In this document: positions 35,601-47,600 of the stretch, one piece after another
How the letters are laid out: the number at the start of each line of letters is the position of its first letter
Numbering within the stretch: position 1 is the first letter of the stretch
Origin: Isoperla grammatica
Lineage: Eukaryota; Arthropoda; Insecta; Plecoptera; Perlodidae
Assembly: GCA_945910005.1 (NCBI GenBank)
Contig: OX246739.1
Location: forward strand, 1,642,001-1,706,000
Direction: 5' to 3'
Length of the DNA stretch: 64,000 nt
Program-made: the position numbers and the translations under genes
Notes under the pieces: generated by a model
Database searches by the model: none
What the model was told of the DNA's origin: nothing
Seen by the model: the letters and a program-made list of their open reading frames with translations, nothing else

Positions 35601-38223
35601 CTGGAGTGTAGGAAAGCTCTCAGAGGTGAATATAATAATAATAATAATGTTTCATGGGAATCCTTGTTATAGGGTGCAAACCAGCTTTGCCTGATGTGCC
35701 CCTTTTCAGGTGACTTCTTCAGGTATATTAAAAATGTTTGAATTTATGAAGGAATGTCCGAGGTCCCATAATATGACTCAATCCCAGCATTTGCCTTGAG
35801 ACTGAGGAAAACCTTCAGTCAGGACTGTCTGTGGCCGGTATCGAACCGGCGACCTTCCAAATTAGAGTCTCGCATCTTAACGCTGAGCCACCTCTGTATA
35901 AAATAATGCATTGTAGCGCAGATTCACCACCAAAATGTCGGTGATCCAGAGATATTTTGATATTTATTTGATGTTCCCTGCGTTTTAACCGTCTACCAGA
36001 GAAATACTGCGTGCGCGAGCGAGTTACCCAAGTGAAGACATCCCCTCCAATAAAACGCATAGGCGCAATGTGCGGTTCACTCACTCGACTGTCTTTCCGC
36101 GATGACCTCAAGTGACCAGGGGTCATCACTGGTGATTCTGTGTTTAAAAATAGAAGGGTTTTTGTCTTCTTGATCATCACAAAGCTTCAGCTGACCTTGG
36201 ATTGATTGTAAGCGCAGCAGTCTGGCAGTGGTGTCAACAATCAACATTCAACACTTGATTGGAATCAACAAGTGCCTTTACTGTTGAGGTGTACGTCCAC
36301 CAACTCTGCAGAACCCCGACTTACATCTGTTAAATTTGATCTAAAGTGCATTAGAATTGTCACAAGTAAAACAAAACATGTCCAACTCTTTTAGTACTCT
36401 CTCTTTCATGAATATTTCTTTGTTCAACGAAACATTCACAAGAAAAGATAGGCTCCCTCCTCTTATTCTTCTTCTTTAGGAGAAGCCAAATTTTCTATTA
36501 TTTTGTTACAATTTTAAAGCAATTTTGTTGAAATAACTTTTTAGACAAATCATTAGCCCTTGACCACACTAACTCGCATGCCTGAATGTAACGTGTGTTG
36601 TGTTTAGATGTAACGTGTGTTGTGTTTAGGGCGTTGCAACGACGTATGTTTCTTGTCCAGAGCACCTCATTGACGTGTGTTCCTTGTCCCGGGCGCCTCA
36701 CTGACGTGTGTTCTTTCTCCAGGGCGCCTCACTGGCGTGTGTTCCTTGTCCCGGGCGCTTCAACGACGCGCCTTCCTTCTCCCGGGCGCCTCACTGACGT
36801 GTGTTCCTTGTCCCGGGCGCTTCAACGACGCGCCTTCCTTCTCCCGGGCGCCTCACTGACGTGTGTTCTTTCTCCAGGGCGCCTCACTGGCGTGTGTTCC
36901 TTGTCCCGGGCGCTTCAACGACGCGCCTTCCTTCTCCCGGGCGCCTCACTGACGTGTGTTCTTTCTCCAGGGCGCCTCACTGGCGTGTGTTCCTTGTCCC
37001 GGGCGCTTCAACGACGCGCCTTCCTTCTCCCGGGCGCCTCACTGACGTGTGTTCTTTCTCCAGGGCGCCTCACTGGCGTGTGTTCCTTGTCCCGGGCGCT
37101 TCAACGACGCGCCTTCCTTCTCCCGGGCGCCTCACTGACGTGTGTTCTTTCTCCAGGGCGCCTTACTGGCGTGTGTTCCTTGTCCCGGGCGCTTCAACGA
37201 CGCGCCTTCCTTCTCCCGGGCGCCTCACTGACGTGTGTTCTTTCTCCAGGGCGCCTTACTGGCGTGTGTTCCTTGTCCCGGGCGCTTCAACGACGCGCCT
37301 TCCTTCTCCCGGGCGCCTCACTGACGTGTGTTCTTTCTCCAGGGCGGCGTAACGACGTGTGTTCTGTCTCCAGGGCGCCTCACTGGCGTGTGTTCCTTGT
37401 CCCGGGTGCTTCAACGACGCGCCTTCCTTCTCCCGGGCGCCTCACTGACGTGTGTTCTTTCTCCAGGGCGGCGTAACGACGTGTGTTCTGTCTCCAGGGC
37501 GCCTCACTGGCGTGTGTTCCTTGTCCCGGGCGCTTCAACGACGCGCCTTCCTTCTCCCGGGCGCCTCACTGACGTGTGTTCTTTCTCCAGGGCGGCGTAA
37601 CGACGTGTGTCAACGGGCTCCCTGCTACAACGGCGGCTCCTGCATACAGAGCGTCTCTCACGACGCCGGCTTCAAGTGTCGGTGCGAGGGGACCGGCTTC
37701 TACGGCAAACGCTGCGAGCATGGTGCGTACATATACCATTCTAGTTCCTACCATCTGCTTCATCACTTTAAGTAGCGATTATTATTAGGCAAGTAAACAT
37801 CATGATATAGTTTGTGGCTAAATGATATGAGATTCCTACACATGCATTATCTATTCAAATACCTTCAAGTATTTTGTAGGTACCGCTAATCATCTTGTGA
37901 TATTTTGTAGATAATGGTTTCCATGTACAAGGTTGGATTCTGAAAGATAGTCATATCAATAAAGAAATATTCTGGAACTCACTAATGTAGATAGTCATGG
38001 CAGATAGATCATAAGATAGCGTTATCAGTTGTATCAATATAGAAGATAATATCCTTGTGTGCAATCTTGAAACACAATTCAAGGGTCCGTCCAGGAAGTA
38101 CCTCAGATAAGACACCGGTCATGTCTAAGCTGGCCTTGTGGTTCCATTACAGCCTGCCCGCGTACCAGCAACTTCGGTCAGGACAGAGTGGAAAATTACC
38201 CTTACGAATGCATCGTTATCTGA
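22236..38223 (+). CDS. Small secreted cysteine-rich protein with one EGF domain
   Basis: Four exons are all joined in phase 1: 22236-22296 (or any of nine downstream copies), 35500-35625, 37591-37722 and 38153-38223 (TGA). The product is 129 residues. A signal peptide (RRTVMFLAVAVLLFTLVLQG, likely cut after GGSA) is followed by a six-Cys segment (CQTRQGCRIQNNACLCGIGC). Next comes an EGF-like domain (VCQRAPCYNGGSC, FKCRCEGTGFYGKRCE) and a tail with two more Cys ending YPYECIVI. There are 14 Cys in the mature part, so all could pair. Uniform phase-1 introns are typical of extracellular modules. I recall similar arthropod proteins ending in YECIVI, but no name or function is claimed. AATAAA at 38323-38328 is the poly(A) signal. 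Three of the four exons carry amplified splice sites. Confidence 0.85.
23815..35570. repeat. 11.7-kb composite array: about 89 copies of the exon-2 acceptor plus 16-bp spacers
   Basis: Each unit has a conserved block: TGTGTTGCTTCAG|TGTTGCAGG, GTCAGACGCGCCAGGG and ATACAGAACAACGCGTGCC. It is followed by one to many 16-bp repeats TGACTGTGAGTGTGCG, so unit lengths are 109 bp plus multiples of 16. By hand I count 89 acceptor blocks, from about 23873 to 35491. Only the last continues into the full exon 2. The longest pure run of 16-bp units is 34270-34550. Variants such as TTGGTTCAG (31350-31820), ACATCTCGTG (30590-31060) and GTGTCATGTG (32630-33230) cluster, showing local duplication. Confidence 0.95.
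35640..35898 (-). mobile_element. tRNA-derived SINE, minus strand
   Basis: On the minus strand an A box TGGCTCAGCG (near 35890-35881) and a B box GGTTCGATACC (35847-35837) are followed by a body containing GGATTGAGTC. This matches the element at 2418. It ends in an (AAT)n-like tail at 35630-35648, immediately after the exon-2 donor of the secreted-protein gene. Confidence 0.8.
35900..36560. other. Intron 2 unique sequence
   Basis: This is noncoding sequence between the SINE and the 31-bp array, with no recognised feature. Confidence 0.4.
36565..37590. repeat. 31-bp tandem array (about 33 copies) carrying the exon-3 acceptor
   Basis: The basic unit is GACGTGTGTTCTTTCTCCAG then GGCGCCTCACT. 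Three diverged versions (CTTTCTCCAG, CCTTGTCCCG, CCTTCTCCCG) form a 93-bp higher-order unit repeated from about 36700. The last units gain a fourth type, GGCGGCGTAACGACGTGTGT (124-bp order), which equals the first 20 bases of exon 3. The final copy at 37581-37590 is the true acceptor. Because 93 is a multiple of 3, long open frames cross the array; they are artefacts. Confidence 0.93.
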
Positions 38224-38322
38224 AGTGTTATCTCCTCAGTTTCAGTCTTCAAAGAAGCGTGGCTATCTTTCAATGCTGATGCTCTCTCTGTGTACCAAAG
38301 TTCGTGTAATTGTCTAGTGTAT

Positions 38323-38328
38323 AATAAA
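38323..38328 (+). promoter_or_regulatory. Poly(A) signal of the secreted EGF gene
   Basis: AATAAA lies 100 bp after the stop and is followed by GTGTGTTTCTTATTTGGTTGTG, a good GU-rich element. Confidence 0.65.
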
Positions 38329-38399
38329 GTGTGTTTCTTATTTGGTTGTGTATGATTTATTGCCGTGACCTGTGCTAGTTTAAAGGTCATCATATCGTA

Positions 38400-39560
38400 T
38401 CATAACACTGCACGCGCCTCATAGCGTGGACTCTGGCTTCCTAGACTGAGTTGCATCAGATGGACAACATACAAGGTGGGATGTAGCTTAGGAAACATTC
38501 AGGGTTAGCTTCCATGCATGACACTGTGTATAGTGTAGTTGCTTTTCTCAGTCGTACACCTCAAAAATGAAGGTGTTGTAAGGAAAAATTATTTTTTGTC
38601 GGGAATAAAAAGCGAAAACCGCGACGAAATTCGTGGATGGATGAAAATTCAATGGTTCGAGCAACAGCTTAGGGGTTGTCATAGAGTCCACAGTTGTGCA
38701 TGGTGGACAGGCATGCGAGAGCTTGTCCGAAGTGGCCGATGACGGCGCCACCGTTTCGCTCCTGTCGGCAATGTCGCGCCCTAATCAGTGGACGTAAGAA
38801 CTGCGCGTTGAGCAAGCTGAAATGTGGTCTCACTCAGCTCAGCCATACGACGGTAAAACTGATGCTCTGAGCAGCTTTGAGTGCTTTGAGGCCTCGCTGT
38901 TGCTTCAGGGAGCGCTCAACAATACACAATGAGCGAAACCCCAGGAAAAAGGGTGAAATTCAGATGTAGAAACTAATTTATGGCCCCGAAGAGGCAAATA
39001 TTTGTTTAACAGAGAAAGTAATGGAACAGTTAAATAAGTTGAAATAGATAAATAATTGGACAAAAACACTATTCTTTGAAAAAGAAAAAAACATGTAGTA
39101 TGTACGGTAAAAGAATTGCTTACTCGACGGTTTGTGCACACAAATAATTTAGTATTCCCAGTTCATACTGTATAATTTGTCTTCTGCTAGCCTTAAAAAA
39201 CTAATCACACTTAGCTCGTTTTCATGGTGAGGTTTTGTTATGTTTTCATTGACTGGTTATTTCTCATTCCCAACTGTCATTTTCATTTCTCTTGATTTGT
39301 TTCTATAGCTGTTTTTTGACGATTTAAATGAGAGTAGAATGGAGTTGAAGAATTACACTTGACTTTTTAAACCAACAGTGTTTTGGTCCAAGTATTTGTC
39401 TATTTCAATGCGAATGTTTGCTTACAACAAGTTGAGTTGGACGTCAGTCGTCCTAATTGAAGATTATTATTATTGTTCTTTAACACCACATATCATAGCG
39501 GTTTTCCGTGCCTCGTATGACAGGGAGAGCTACTCTGGACTTATTCTAAACCGTCCCCAG
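38400..39560. other. Noncoding, nothing recognised
   Basis: Short open frames only; none shows a family motif. Confidence 0.35.
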
Positions 39561-39569
39561 AAAGCCGGG

Positions 39570-39606
39570 GGCATTGGGTTTGAAACTATATTTCAAACCC
39601 AATGCC
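39570..39606. repeat. Second copy of the CATTGGGTTTGAAA palindrome
   Basis: The 16-bp arms GGCATTGGGTTTGAAA and the exact inverse are separated by CTATA. They are embedded between CCGGG and CGGGG runs. The arms are the same as at 17643-17672. Confidence 0.9.
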
Positions 39607-39609
39607 GGG

Positions 39610-40720
39610 GGGGTCTTAATTGAAATGTTGTAAACACAGGGTTCCATACTGACTATAGTATCCTCACTGCTCAGTATAGTTGAGACTCTTGCTGCAACTA
39701 CAGCTGCTATTACTAAGTAACCCCTCGGCGACCGAAGCCTAATTAACATGCGCGTAGTGTTCGGCTTAAGACACGTCGCGTCTTGAAGATCATCGACTTG
39801 ATTGTTTATACCAACCTGCAAAAACAAAACAAAACCGTCGGGACTCGGCATCGTCGATTACTCGAGCGGTGTTGGATCGATGTTCGAGGGTGTGGCGCGC
39901 GCATCCAGTTCTCTCCGAGCGAAGACCTTCCGTCAGTCGAGCGGGGTGCAGCAAACAAGGGGTAGCGGCCGAGTGCAATGTGACATGAAGACGTGAAGAT
40001 GCCAACGCATGGAGATGGAGATTACAAGCTCCAGCTCTCTGCCCAGCCCCATAAGGTATTTTATAGCAACCCTTACGCCTTACTTCACTCAACCATTATT
40101 TGATAGGATTTAGCGCACAAATCCTTCCCATCTTACAATCAACAAACTGCACTCTGTACACACAGTTTGAAATACACGTCGAGATCGTGTAATAGAGTCC
40201 ACAGAAAGTAAAAAGTTTTACGATAAATTAAAATAAACATACACATGGCTAGAGTCCATTCTAGGATATAGATAAGGAAATAAACAGTGTAAGATGTATC
40301 TAGTGCTAGCGGGACGCAAACATACAATACACGTGTGCTGTACTATGAAGGACGTTGTCCCAGTTTCCGCTGCCTCGGGGGCTGATTACACCCCCACCCC
40401 TTCACGCCCCTCCCCTCCCCTCCTACCCCTCCAACAGTCACACGACCGCATCGCTTTAGTCATCGCTAAGAAAAACGAACAGAAAGCTCACACTACGATA
40501 TCGCTACCGTTCACAACCGTTTTCAGTTTTCACGCTCAGGGCAACTTTCTGTAGAAACTCGATGGGTTACTTTGGGCTTGGTTCAAAGCGTAGCTGCGTT
40601 GTGGGTGCGAAATAACGCACTCAAGTATGGGCGGAACTAGATCACCCTTTTCACGTGTTCATTAAAGATGATTAGGCCTACTTGCTTTGCTTTTGCTCGC
40701 TCCAGTTTGTCCTCAAGCCC
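39610..40720. other. Intergenic, no recognised gene
   Basis: It contains a C-rich tract (40391-40435) and scattered short frames. No motif is supported. Confidence 0.35.
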
Positions 40721-40724
40721 ACTT

Positions 40725-40880
40725 GCTCCAAAACAACGTAACCGAAGTGTTCTCATTGACGAGTGCATGGTTCGTGGCCAATCAGCAATCAGTATTTGAA
40801 TTGGGGCTCGCAAATTAGCCACCATGCAATCACTTATCAATATGACGAAAGCAACGTACTGTAAGGTAGTTTGGGGACAA
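40725..40880. mobile_element. CCAAT-containing MITE, diverged copy 2
   Basis: GTGGCCAATCAGCAATCAGT and TTGAATTGGGGCTCGC match the core of the 20914 element. The ends (AAAACAACGTAACC... and ...GGTAGTTTGGGG) are decayed. Confidence 0.6.
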
Positions 40881-40899
40881 GTATTATTACTAAAAGAGG

Positions 40900-43860
40900 A
40901 GCTGGTAAACAGAACCCAATGATCTGGGTTCAGTTCTCAGGTTATAATAAGAATTTCATGTTCAACTTTTTCATTGTTTCTGTGCTTCTACTACGAGACT
41001 AATTATTATAAAAGCCAAAAAACTCACGATTTAAGTAATATTGATTATTGCTACACATTGTGTGATTTAATAGGGCAGGGGTGCCCAACATATAGGAAAG
41101 AGAGCTACAAACAGAAGTGTAACCTACATGTCTCGTTTGGTGGGCCACGGGAATGAATATCAAAGACAGAGGCACGAAATGGCAAAGTGTTAGGCATATT
41201 TTTTAATTCGATTGTACCCAAGGGATGATAATTTATGACCAAGTTTCATAATTTAATTCACCTGGCGGGTGCTAGTAGAACTTTGAGGTTTATCGAAATT
41301 CCACTAGGGGATTGAAGAAGCCTACCTCGATGATATGGCGAAGTATATTTTGATTGCCGTATTTAATATACGTATGTGTCACCGAATACAATAATACCTT
41401 CGAAGGAAACAATTGGGCTGTATATAAAATGTCTTGACGATCCGTTTGTTATACGGTCCGTATACCCCTAAAATAGTGAGTTAATGTTCTGACAATCCCA
41501 AAAATTCACAGCTGTATATCTTGCACTAGATGATTCTCAAAATATTCAGAATTATTACGTGAACGGATGTGCTATATTTTATTTTCATAGTTGTATATAG
41601 TCATTATTGAAAAGGTGCATAACAAATCTAATTAACTTGTTTACTTCCCAATATATATTTCTCGACTTAACTTGAATTCAAAGTGCATCTTGGCCGGTTC
41701 ATCTTGGCACTGTTGTTTGTTTAGTGGTTTAGTGGAAGGTATTCAGTTCTACACTAATTGTCTAACACAATGTTTGATGCCAAAGCTCCTACAATGTTGT
41801 AACCGCGTGTTGGCTCACCTTACAGTATAGAACCGAGTGACGTGGGTTCGAATCCCGCATATTGCGTAGACTAGCTGTATTGTCTGACTTTCGTACTAAT
41901 CTCAACGTTTTGATGTGTTTTAAAGATATAAAAGCAACAAAGTACTACAAGTTCAAATATCTTGGTATGTATAGAATACAACTTTCATGCATTCTTGCAA
42001 AATTTGAAGTGGGTCAGGCCATTTTATGCGGCAGTTATTGCGCGATCAGTCTCAACACCGTTAGATGCACAATTATCACTGATGATCATCGGTTTATCAT
42101 TGTCATTGATTATTTCAGTACTAGCACCCATTATATCACAATTGCCACTGCTTGCTAGGTTTCCAGTGAAGCTGTTGTACATTACAACAGTCACGCCCGG
42201 TATAATATGTAGGCCTATCCCGTCGCTAACAAATTATCGGTGGGCTAAATGTTTAGCTGTAAGTCATAATATTGGAACTAAGTATACAAAATTACTACAA
42301 CATTGTTGTATATTTTAAAACTGAATTCGAGAAAACTAAGTAATGATTATGTAAACAGAGTAAACACAGTTTCCCCTTTGATGACGTTTTAAGTATCGAT
42401 CGTCACACCATGGTATCTAACAAGAATTCACTGGTAAATGCATCTATTTAAAAAATGCGTGACATCTGTGAAGCATATCGTACGATCTCACTGCTCCAAG
42501 TCCAACCCTGCAGTATTAATCAACGTGGCGTTAGTTAATTAGGTATTATATTGGCCTCTGTGCCATCTAAACCTGTTTTGCCGGGGCTATTTTAAGCAGT
42601 AGTTGTTGCCAATACTGCACAATACAGGTGGGCTTGTTGCACAACTGTAATTACATCTATTTGTATACCAACACCTTAGTTGTTGTGATACGCTAATATA
42701 TTTAGTTCTGAGGTCTCAGAATTGGATTAGGAAAAGAGATATTTACAAGAATATATTCGTTTTGCAGAAGGATTTCACTTTTTAAATGATATTTTTTATC
42801 ATGAGCTTATATTTTTATTAATTACTTGAATTGAGAAAAGCGTTGATTAAACTGGTAAAATTTCTACACACAACTACATTAGCTGTTCCCTTCAGATAAC
42901 TATTGATAAATATAATTCCTGCATTATCATGTTTCTCAACCGATCACCCTTAGACAATTTACAGGACAGTCATTCGTTATTTCTTAGAACCGAATGTCAT
43001 TACGTGACAGCTGTACTTACAAGCTTCTCTAGAACTTCCACTTCCAAGTTCTACATCACAATCGATCAGCTTCAGTGAATAGGTTGAGGGTGTTCATGTT
43101 TAAACATATATATGAAGGTTACCTCAAAGACTGAGTTGTTACTTTTCCATGCAGGATTTCCTTTAAAGTTTGATCTATAGTTGGTAATAATATAGCTATT
43201 TCACTTGAGGCCCTGCTACTCCTGCAGCCAAAGCTGTCGCACATAACACAACATATTTGTTGATTTCTGATTAGATAAATATACTATCATTCGGAATACA
43301 GGTATTTTTTGTACACGCAGTTCAAATTTTCTCAAAACAAATTCATTATCAACCTAATTTAACTCTTGTAACCTTATTCTTATTTTAAATAAAACTATAA
43401 TTTTCTATGTACCCCAGAAAATAAGCTGCTATTTGTGAACGCTTTCTGAAAAGATCTTGATCAGATTTCAGAGAATCTTTTTTTATAAAAAATGTTGTGC
43501 ATGGGTTTAATAACATCCGTCGTGAGTTTGACTGGAGACTTTCGCGGCCCATGGTAATTGAATTATACCGTTTTCGTGTCTTTGTGTCGAGAACTTGTAA
43601 AATGCTAGCGGATTTTAATCTTTTAATTAATCAAATTCCTATAAGACTCATATCAAACAAAAAACAAAATACATTAAGTCCACAAATTATTATTTTTATA
43701 TTCTAGACTGGAAATATAAAATAAAATTATGTTTCTTTACAATTGTGATCCATGTATTAAATCATTGATATAATCTTTTAGTTACATAAGTAACAAACAA
43801 TCAAATGTAATCGAAAATAAGAATTCCGGCATTTTATTACAATACTTTGTGTTTGTTTCT
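40900..43860. other. AT-rich intergenic or intronic stretch
   Basis: No exon-quality frame is seen. A tRNA-like head with TTGGCTCACC and GGGTTCGAATCCCGC lies at 41809-41859 and may be the relic of another SINE. The rest is unassigned. Confidence 0.35.
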
Positions 43861-43862
43861 AG

Positions 43863-43918
43863 TGTGAAGCAAGAGGCAGAACCGTCGAGTCCCGCTGCGT
43901 CTCCACCGCCTCGAACTG
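43863..43918 (+). CDS. Candidate internal exon with a SUMO-type VKQE motif, gene unidentified
   Basis: A strong acceptor (TTTGTGTTTGTTTCTAG) precedes 56 bases reading VKQEAEPSSPAASPPPRT in one frame (phase 1 in, phase 1 out). The donor G|GTAGGT follows. VKQE fits the SUMO consensus (hydrophobic-K-x-E), and the Ser/Pro-rich remainder is typical of linker regions in transcription factors. The exon at 51268 needs phase 2, so the two cannot be joined directly. A partial duplication (GACGGTTC.TAGGA) follows within 100 bp. Could be chance. Confidence 0.35.
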
Positions 43919-44492
43919 GTAGGTTCTCTTTCTCAGACGGTTCTAGGACCCCCCCCCCCCCCCACTATATCCTGCACTGTTTGTATGTTCTAAGACGGTT
44001 CCTAGGAACCCTACTGTATCATGCACCGTTTCATTTACAATCTCTTTGCAGTACAAAAACACTGCTCGTTTAGCAGCTCCTGCCGGGAAAAACACTATCT
44101 TGTCTCATATTTGCATTAATCGATATGATATAGATAAATAACTTATCTACAGCGTATTATATAGAACATATTTCTTAACTTTTAACTTAACTTTTTTGTT
44201 TTTTTGTACTCGTGTTAGTAGCTTTTATGCACATTACACTAAATAGCAACGCGATGAAAAGTCGACCACAGCGCTGCCTACATAAACAATATGTATTATG
44301 CAAGGGGTGTACAAGGGCGAGTAGGCGTGGTAATCGCGATCTGATTGGTAGATTGCAGTTGGCGCGTATACGTCATCATAAGTGACCAGTCGCACAAACT
44401 ATGCCAGTGCCTGATTTGATGTAATGGTGATTGTCCCTGCAGAACGTACGTGTAACGTGTCGTATGTATGCTGTTACGTTCATTGATACGAC

Positions 44493-44622
<130 letters not shown>

Positions 44623-44639
44623 AGGGAGTGAATCAGTCG

Positions 44640-47600
44640 TTACTAAACCAACGCCTGCTCGACTGCGGCTGCTGCACCGGCCACTGCATAAATATGATTG
44701 ACGTCATGAATAGAGAACTCTTTGTTGTTGAGAGTAATCTAAAAAACGAATAATAAATTCATTAAATGCGTATTTAATTAATTCCCCACCTATAAAGTTA
44801 CAACGGAACATTTTCATTTTGGTAGATAATTATACGTTCGTTTATCATTGTGGTTCGATGCTTTGACAGCTTAAAAGTGAAACGCACATTGGATTTCTAT
44901 GACCAATTAATCTTTCAAAACAACATGGATGGTTTGAGGATATGTTTGTGCTAGGCCACATCACATATTTTATTGTTTACGTTTAGCTGCCATAGACTCT
45001 TGTTGTGGCCATTGTTGGTTTATGGAATATTGAATAAATGGTTATATTGACGTAGGGACTCAAGCAAGACACGTCCTAAGCCAGGCAACGTTCGATACGC
45101 CCCCCCCCTTCCCCCCACGTTAAAGAGGATGGGAGGAGAGGTTTACCAGCAATGCGCCTTCTGAAATCAATCTGTCGGAAACACGGGCGACAGCTGAGAA
45201 AATGTAATTTCTCTTTGCGTGCACTTCCCCGCTTTAAGGTTTCTCAACTTCTCTATCTGTGATACTTTCTGTTATTTTTTTGCTCATATTTTAGTTTTGA
45301 ATATAATCAAGACGAAGAGGCGAGAGGGTGATAAACGAAGAGATAAAATGCAGAACGAATATTAACCGGAACCTGCGCGGCACGTAGTCTACCGCGGCCC
45401 AGAGTGACTAAAGCAAGTGGGACCAACGCCAGTCCAAAAGGACGGGTTGTTTTGAACAGTGAAGTGGTAACGATTTTATTATTTAAATAGGGAACCAGAG
45501 AAACCGTAGAAGAGAAAATGTGTTAGCTAATAAATAAAAATAATTGTGTGGAGAAATGTGAATGGATCAGGAATACAAAAACGCATCATAACATACGGCA
45601 GGTAATCCATGAGTTATGTTTTAATGGGTGGTCTAGGTCGAAATGAAAACACTGGCCAAATGAGAACAGAAAGAAGAAAGAGCTGTTTCTAAACAATCTT
45701 CGGATTAATAAATAACATAAACACTGAGAACTCAACCGGTATAAATATTTACATGACTAAAGGAAACAGAATCATTGTAAATATAAAGAAACGAAACAAT
45801 CGATATCTGACTCGATATAGTTGTTGGAGCTTACGACAAAGCTAAGTATAGAGAGAGTATTTCTACCACTGTTGTTCCCGCAATACAAGAACCACTGTGG
45901 GTAGTGATGATACTTTCATCTCGAGTGTTGGGGGCGGAGACTAAGTCCCAACGCAGCCTGAGTGGTTTGTCAAGCTGTATCGCTCTACTACTCACCCTTG
46001 CGTGTACCAAATATATACAGCTAGCTTCACTGCGACATTTATTTGATTCCATATTTAATCATATATTTGATGGCCAAACAAATTAGTAGTTATACTTTCT
46101 CGAGTTAAACCCACTGCTTCTTAGAAGAGAAATATTTCCATCACTTTTACCTCATTGAGAATGACTTAAAAACTAACGGTAATTGGTTTTTATTGGAGTT
46201 TCCAACTAGGTCAGGCTTCATCAGTGTTTGACACAAACGAACCGACTTTGATTAAAAAGTTACCTTCCAAATTTTAATGTGAGTTTTGATGTATAAATAA
46301 TTTGAACGGTTAAGTTTTACTTTGACGTATTTTAGTATTCAAGAGTTAGGAACGTTTATTGTGCTGAAATTTTTGGCTGCCAGTCAATTAAATTAATTGT
46401 GAACTAGAAACTTAAGACAAACTTCGTATTAACACAAACATAACTATTGTAAAAATTACTACATGAATTAGTTAATTGTTAATACATAATAGTAAAATGA
46501 TTACATCGAAATACCTTAACAAAATAATAAAAATACTCAAATTATTGTCAAAGAGATACCTTGAATATGTATATTTCCTTGATGGGTTGCCGTTACGCCT
46601 CTGAAGTTAAATAATAAGCCGAGTTTCTCGTCATGTTATTAGAAAGGAACTGTTATTTTGTTTCCGACCTCACAACCCTCTGTTTGCTCAGGGCCAATTA
46701 CCTTTGAGAGCCTCAGCGCTCGCTGCGTTCACTCGCTCCAATCCTCCGTCTTGAAACACACATTTTACAGTTTTAAGACAGAGAAAACAGAGCTTAATTG
46801 GGCGGCAGTGAATCGTTAGATGCTCAATCGAGAGGGAATGATTTAAACCTTGCAATGAAAGGATGAATAAACAAATGCTTTAAGAGTTGTATAACCCAGG
46901 AATAAATGGTATCGGGATTTCCTTATAAAAATCCTGATTAATCTTAATGTTTGCCATTAAATGTGAATGAGTCTTTGATATAACAGGCTTTAAACCATTT
47001 AACGTACCATAGACATAAATATTTATGAAAATAAATACATTTTATAAAAACCTGTATCGGTGTGTGTCATTGTGTGTTCCAATAGCAGATGAAAACAGAA
47101 TACGCCACACTTTTCGCAATGAACACCTATGTGGCCCGTCGACGTTTGTCGCTACATGTCGTGTATCTATTGAAACTAACGGTTCCCCGTTACTACATAG
47201 AAAGCGCCACGAGTCTGATTAGTTCATTTGGCCTGCCTTCCTTTGGCGCTATCTGTCGCGTGCCTCTGGAACTGGCAACGCTACTGGTTTCAAGGCAATA
47301 CCTGCGGGGGTGACTAATGAGGCTCGCGTATCACATCAACAAGCTCATTATTTAAAGTTCTCTCCGTACCGTGTATAGTTGTATACCCTGTATGAAACGG
47401 TCTGGGTTGCGATTTACGAAACTACTTGAGCCGTTCGCCACTTCTAGTCCGTACAAGTGCAGTCTGGCGGCTTTGTCTTGCTTCAGTGTTAGGGGGGTGG
47501 GGGAGGAAGGAGGGTGAGGGGGGACTGTAGCACAGCTCGCTCTGCTTCGTGTCTTCATTCCACATTCTAGCTCTACATTCTACAACCCTCGGCAGCGTTA

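Noticed and set aside
23815..35700. Many 75-89 residue Cys-rich open frames (starting CVTVVCCFSVAGRV)
   Set aside because: They are out of the true exon-2 phase, recur with the repeat and start and end in the simple-repeat spacer; they are array artefacts, not a gene family.
36595..37476. 293-codon open frame
   Set aside because: It exists because the 93-bp unit is divisible by three; sequence is a monotonous repeat crossing the true acceptor of exon 3.
41799..41867. tRNA gene
   Set aside because: The B box is good but the A-box half is irregular and stems do not pair well; at most a SINE relic.
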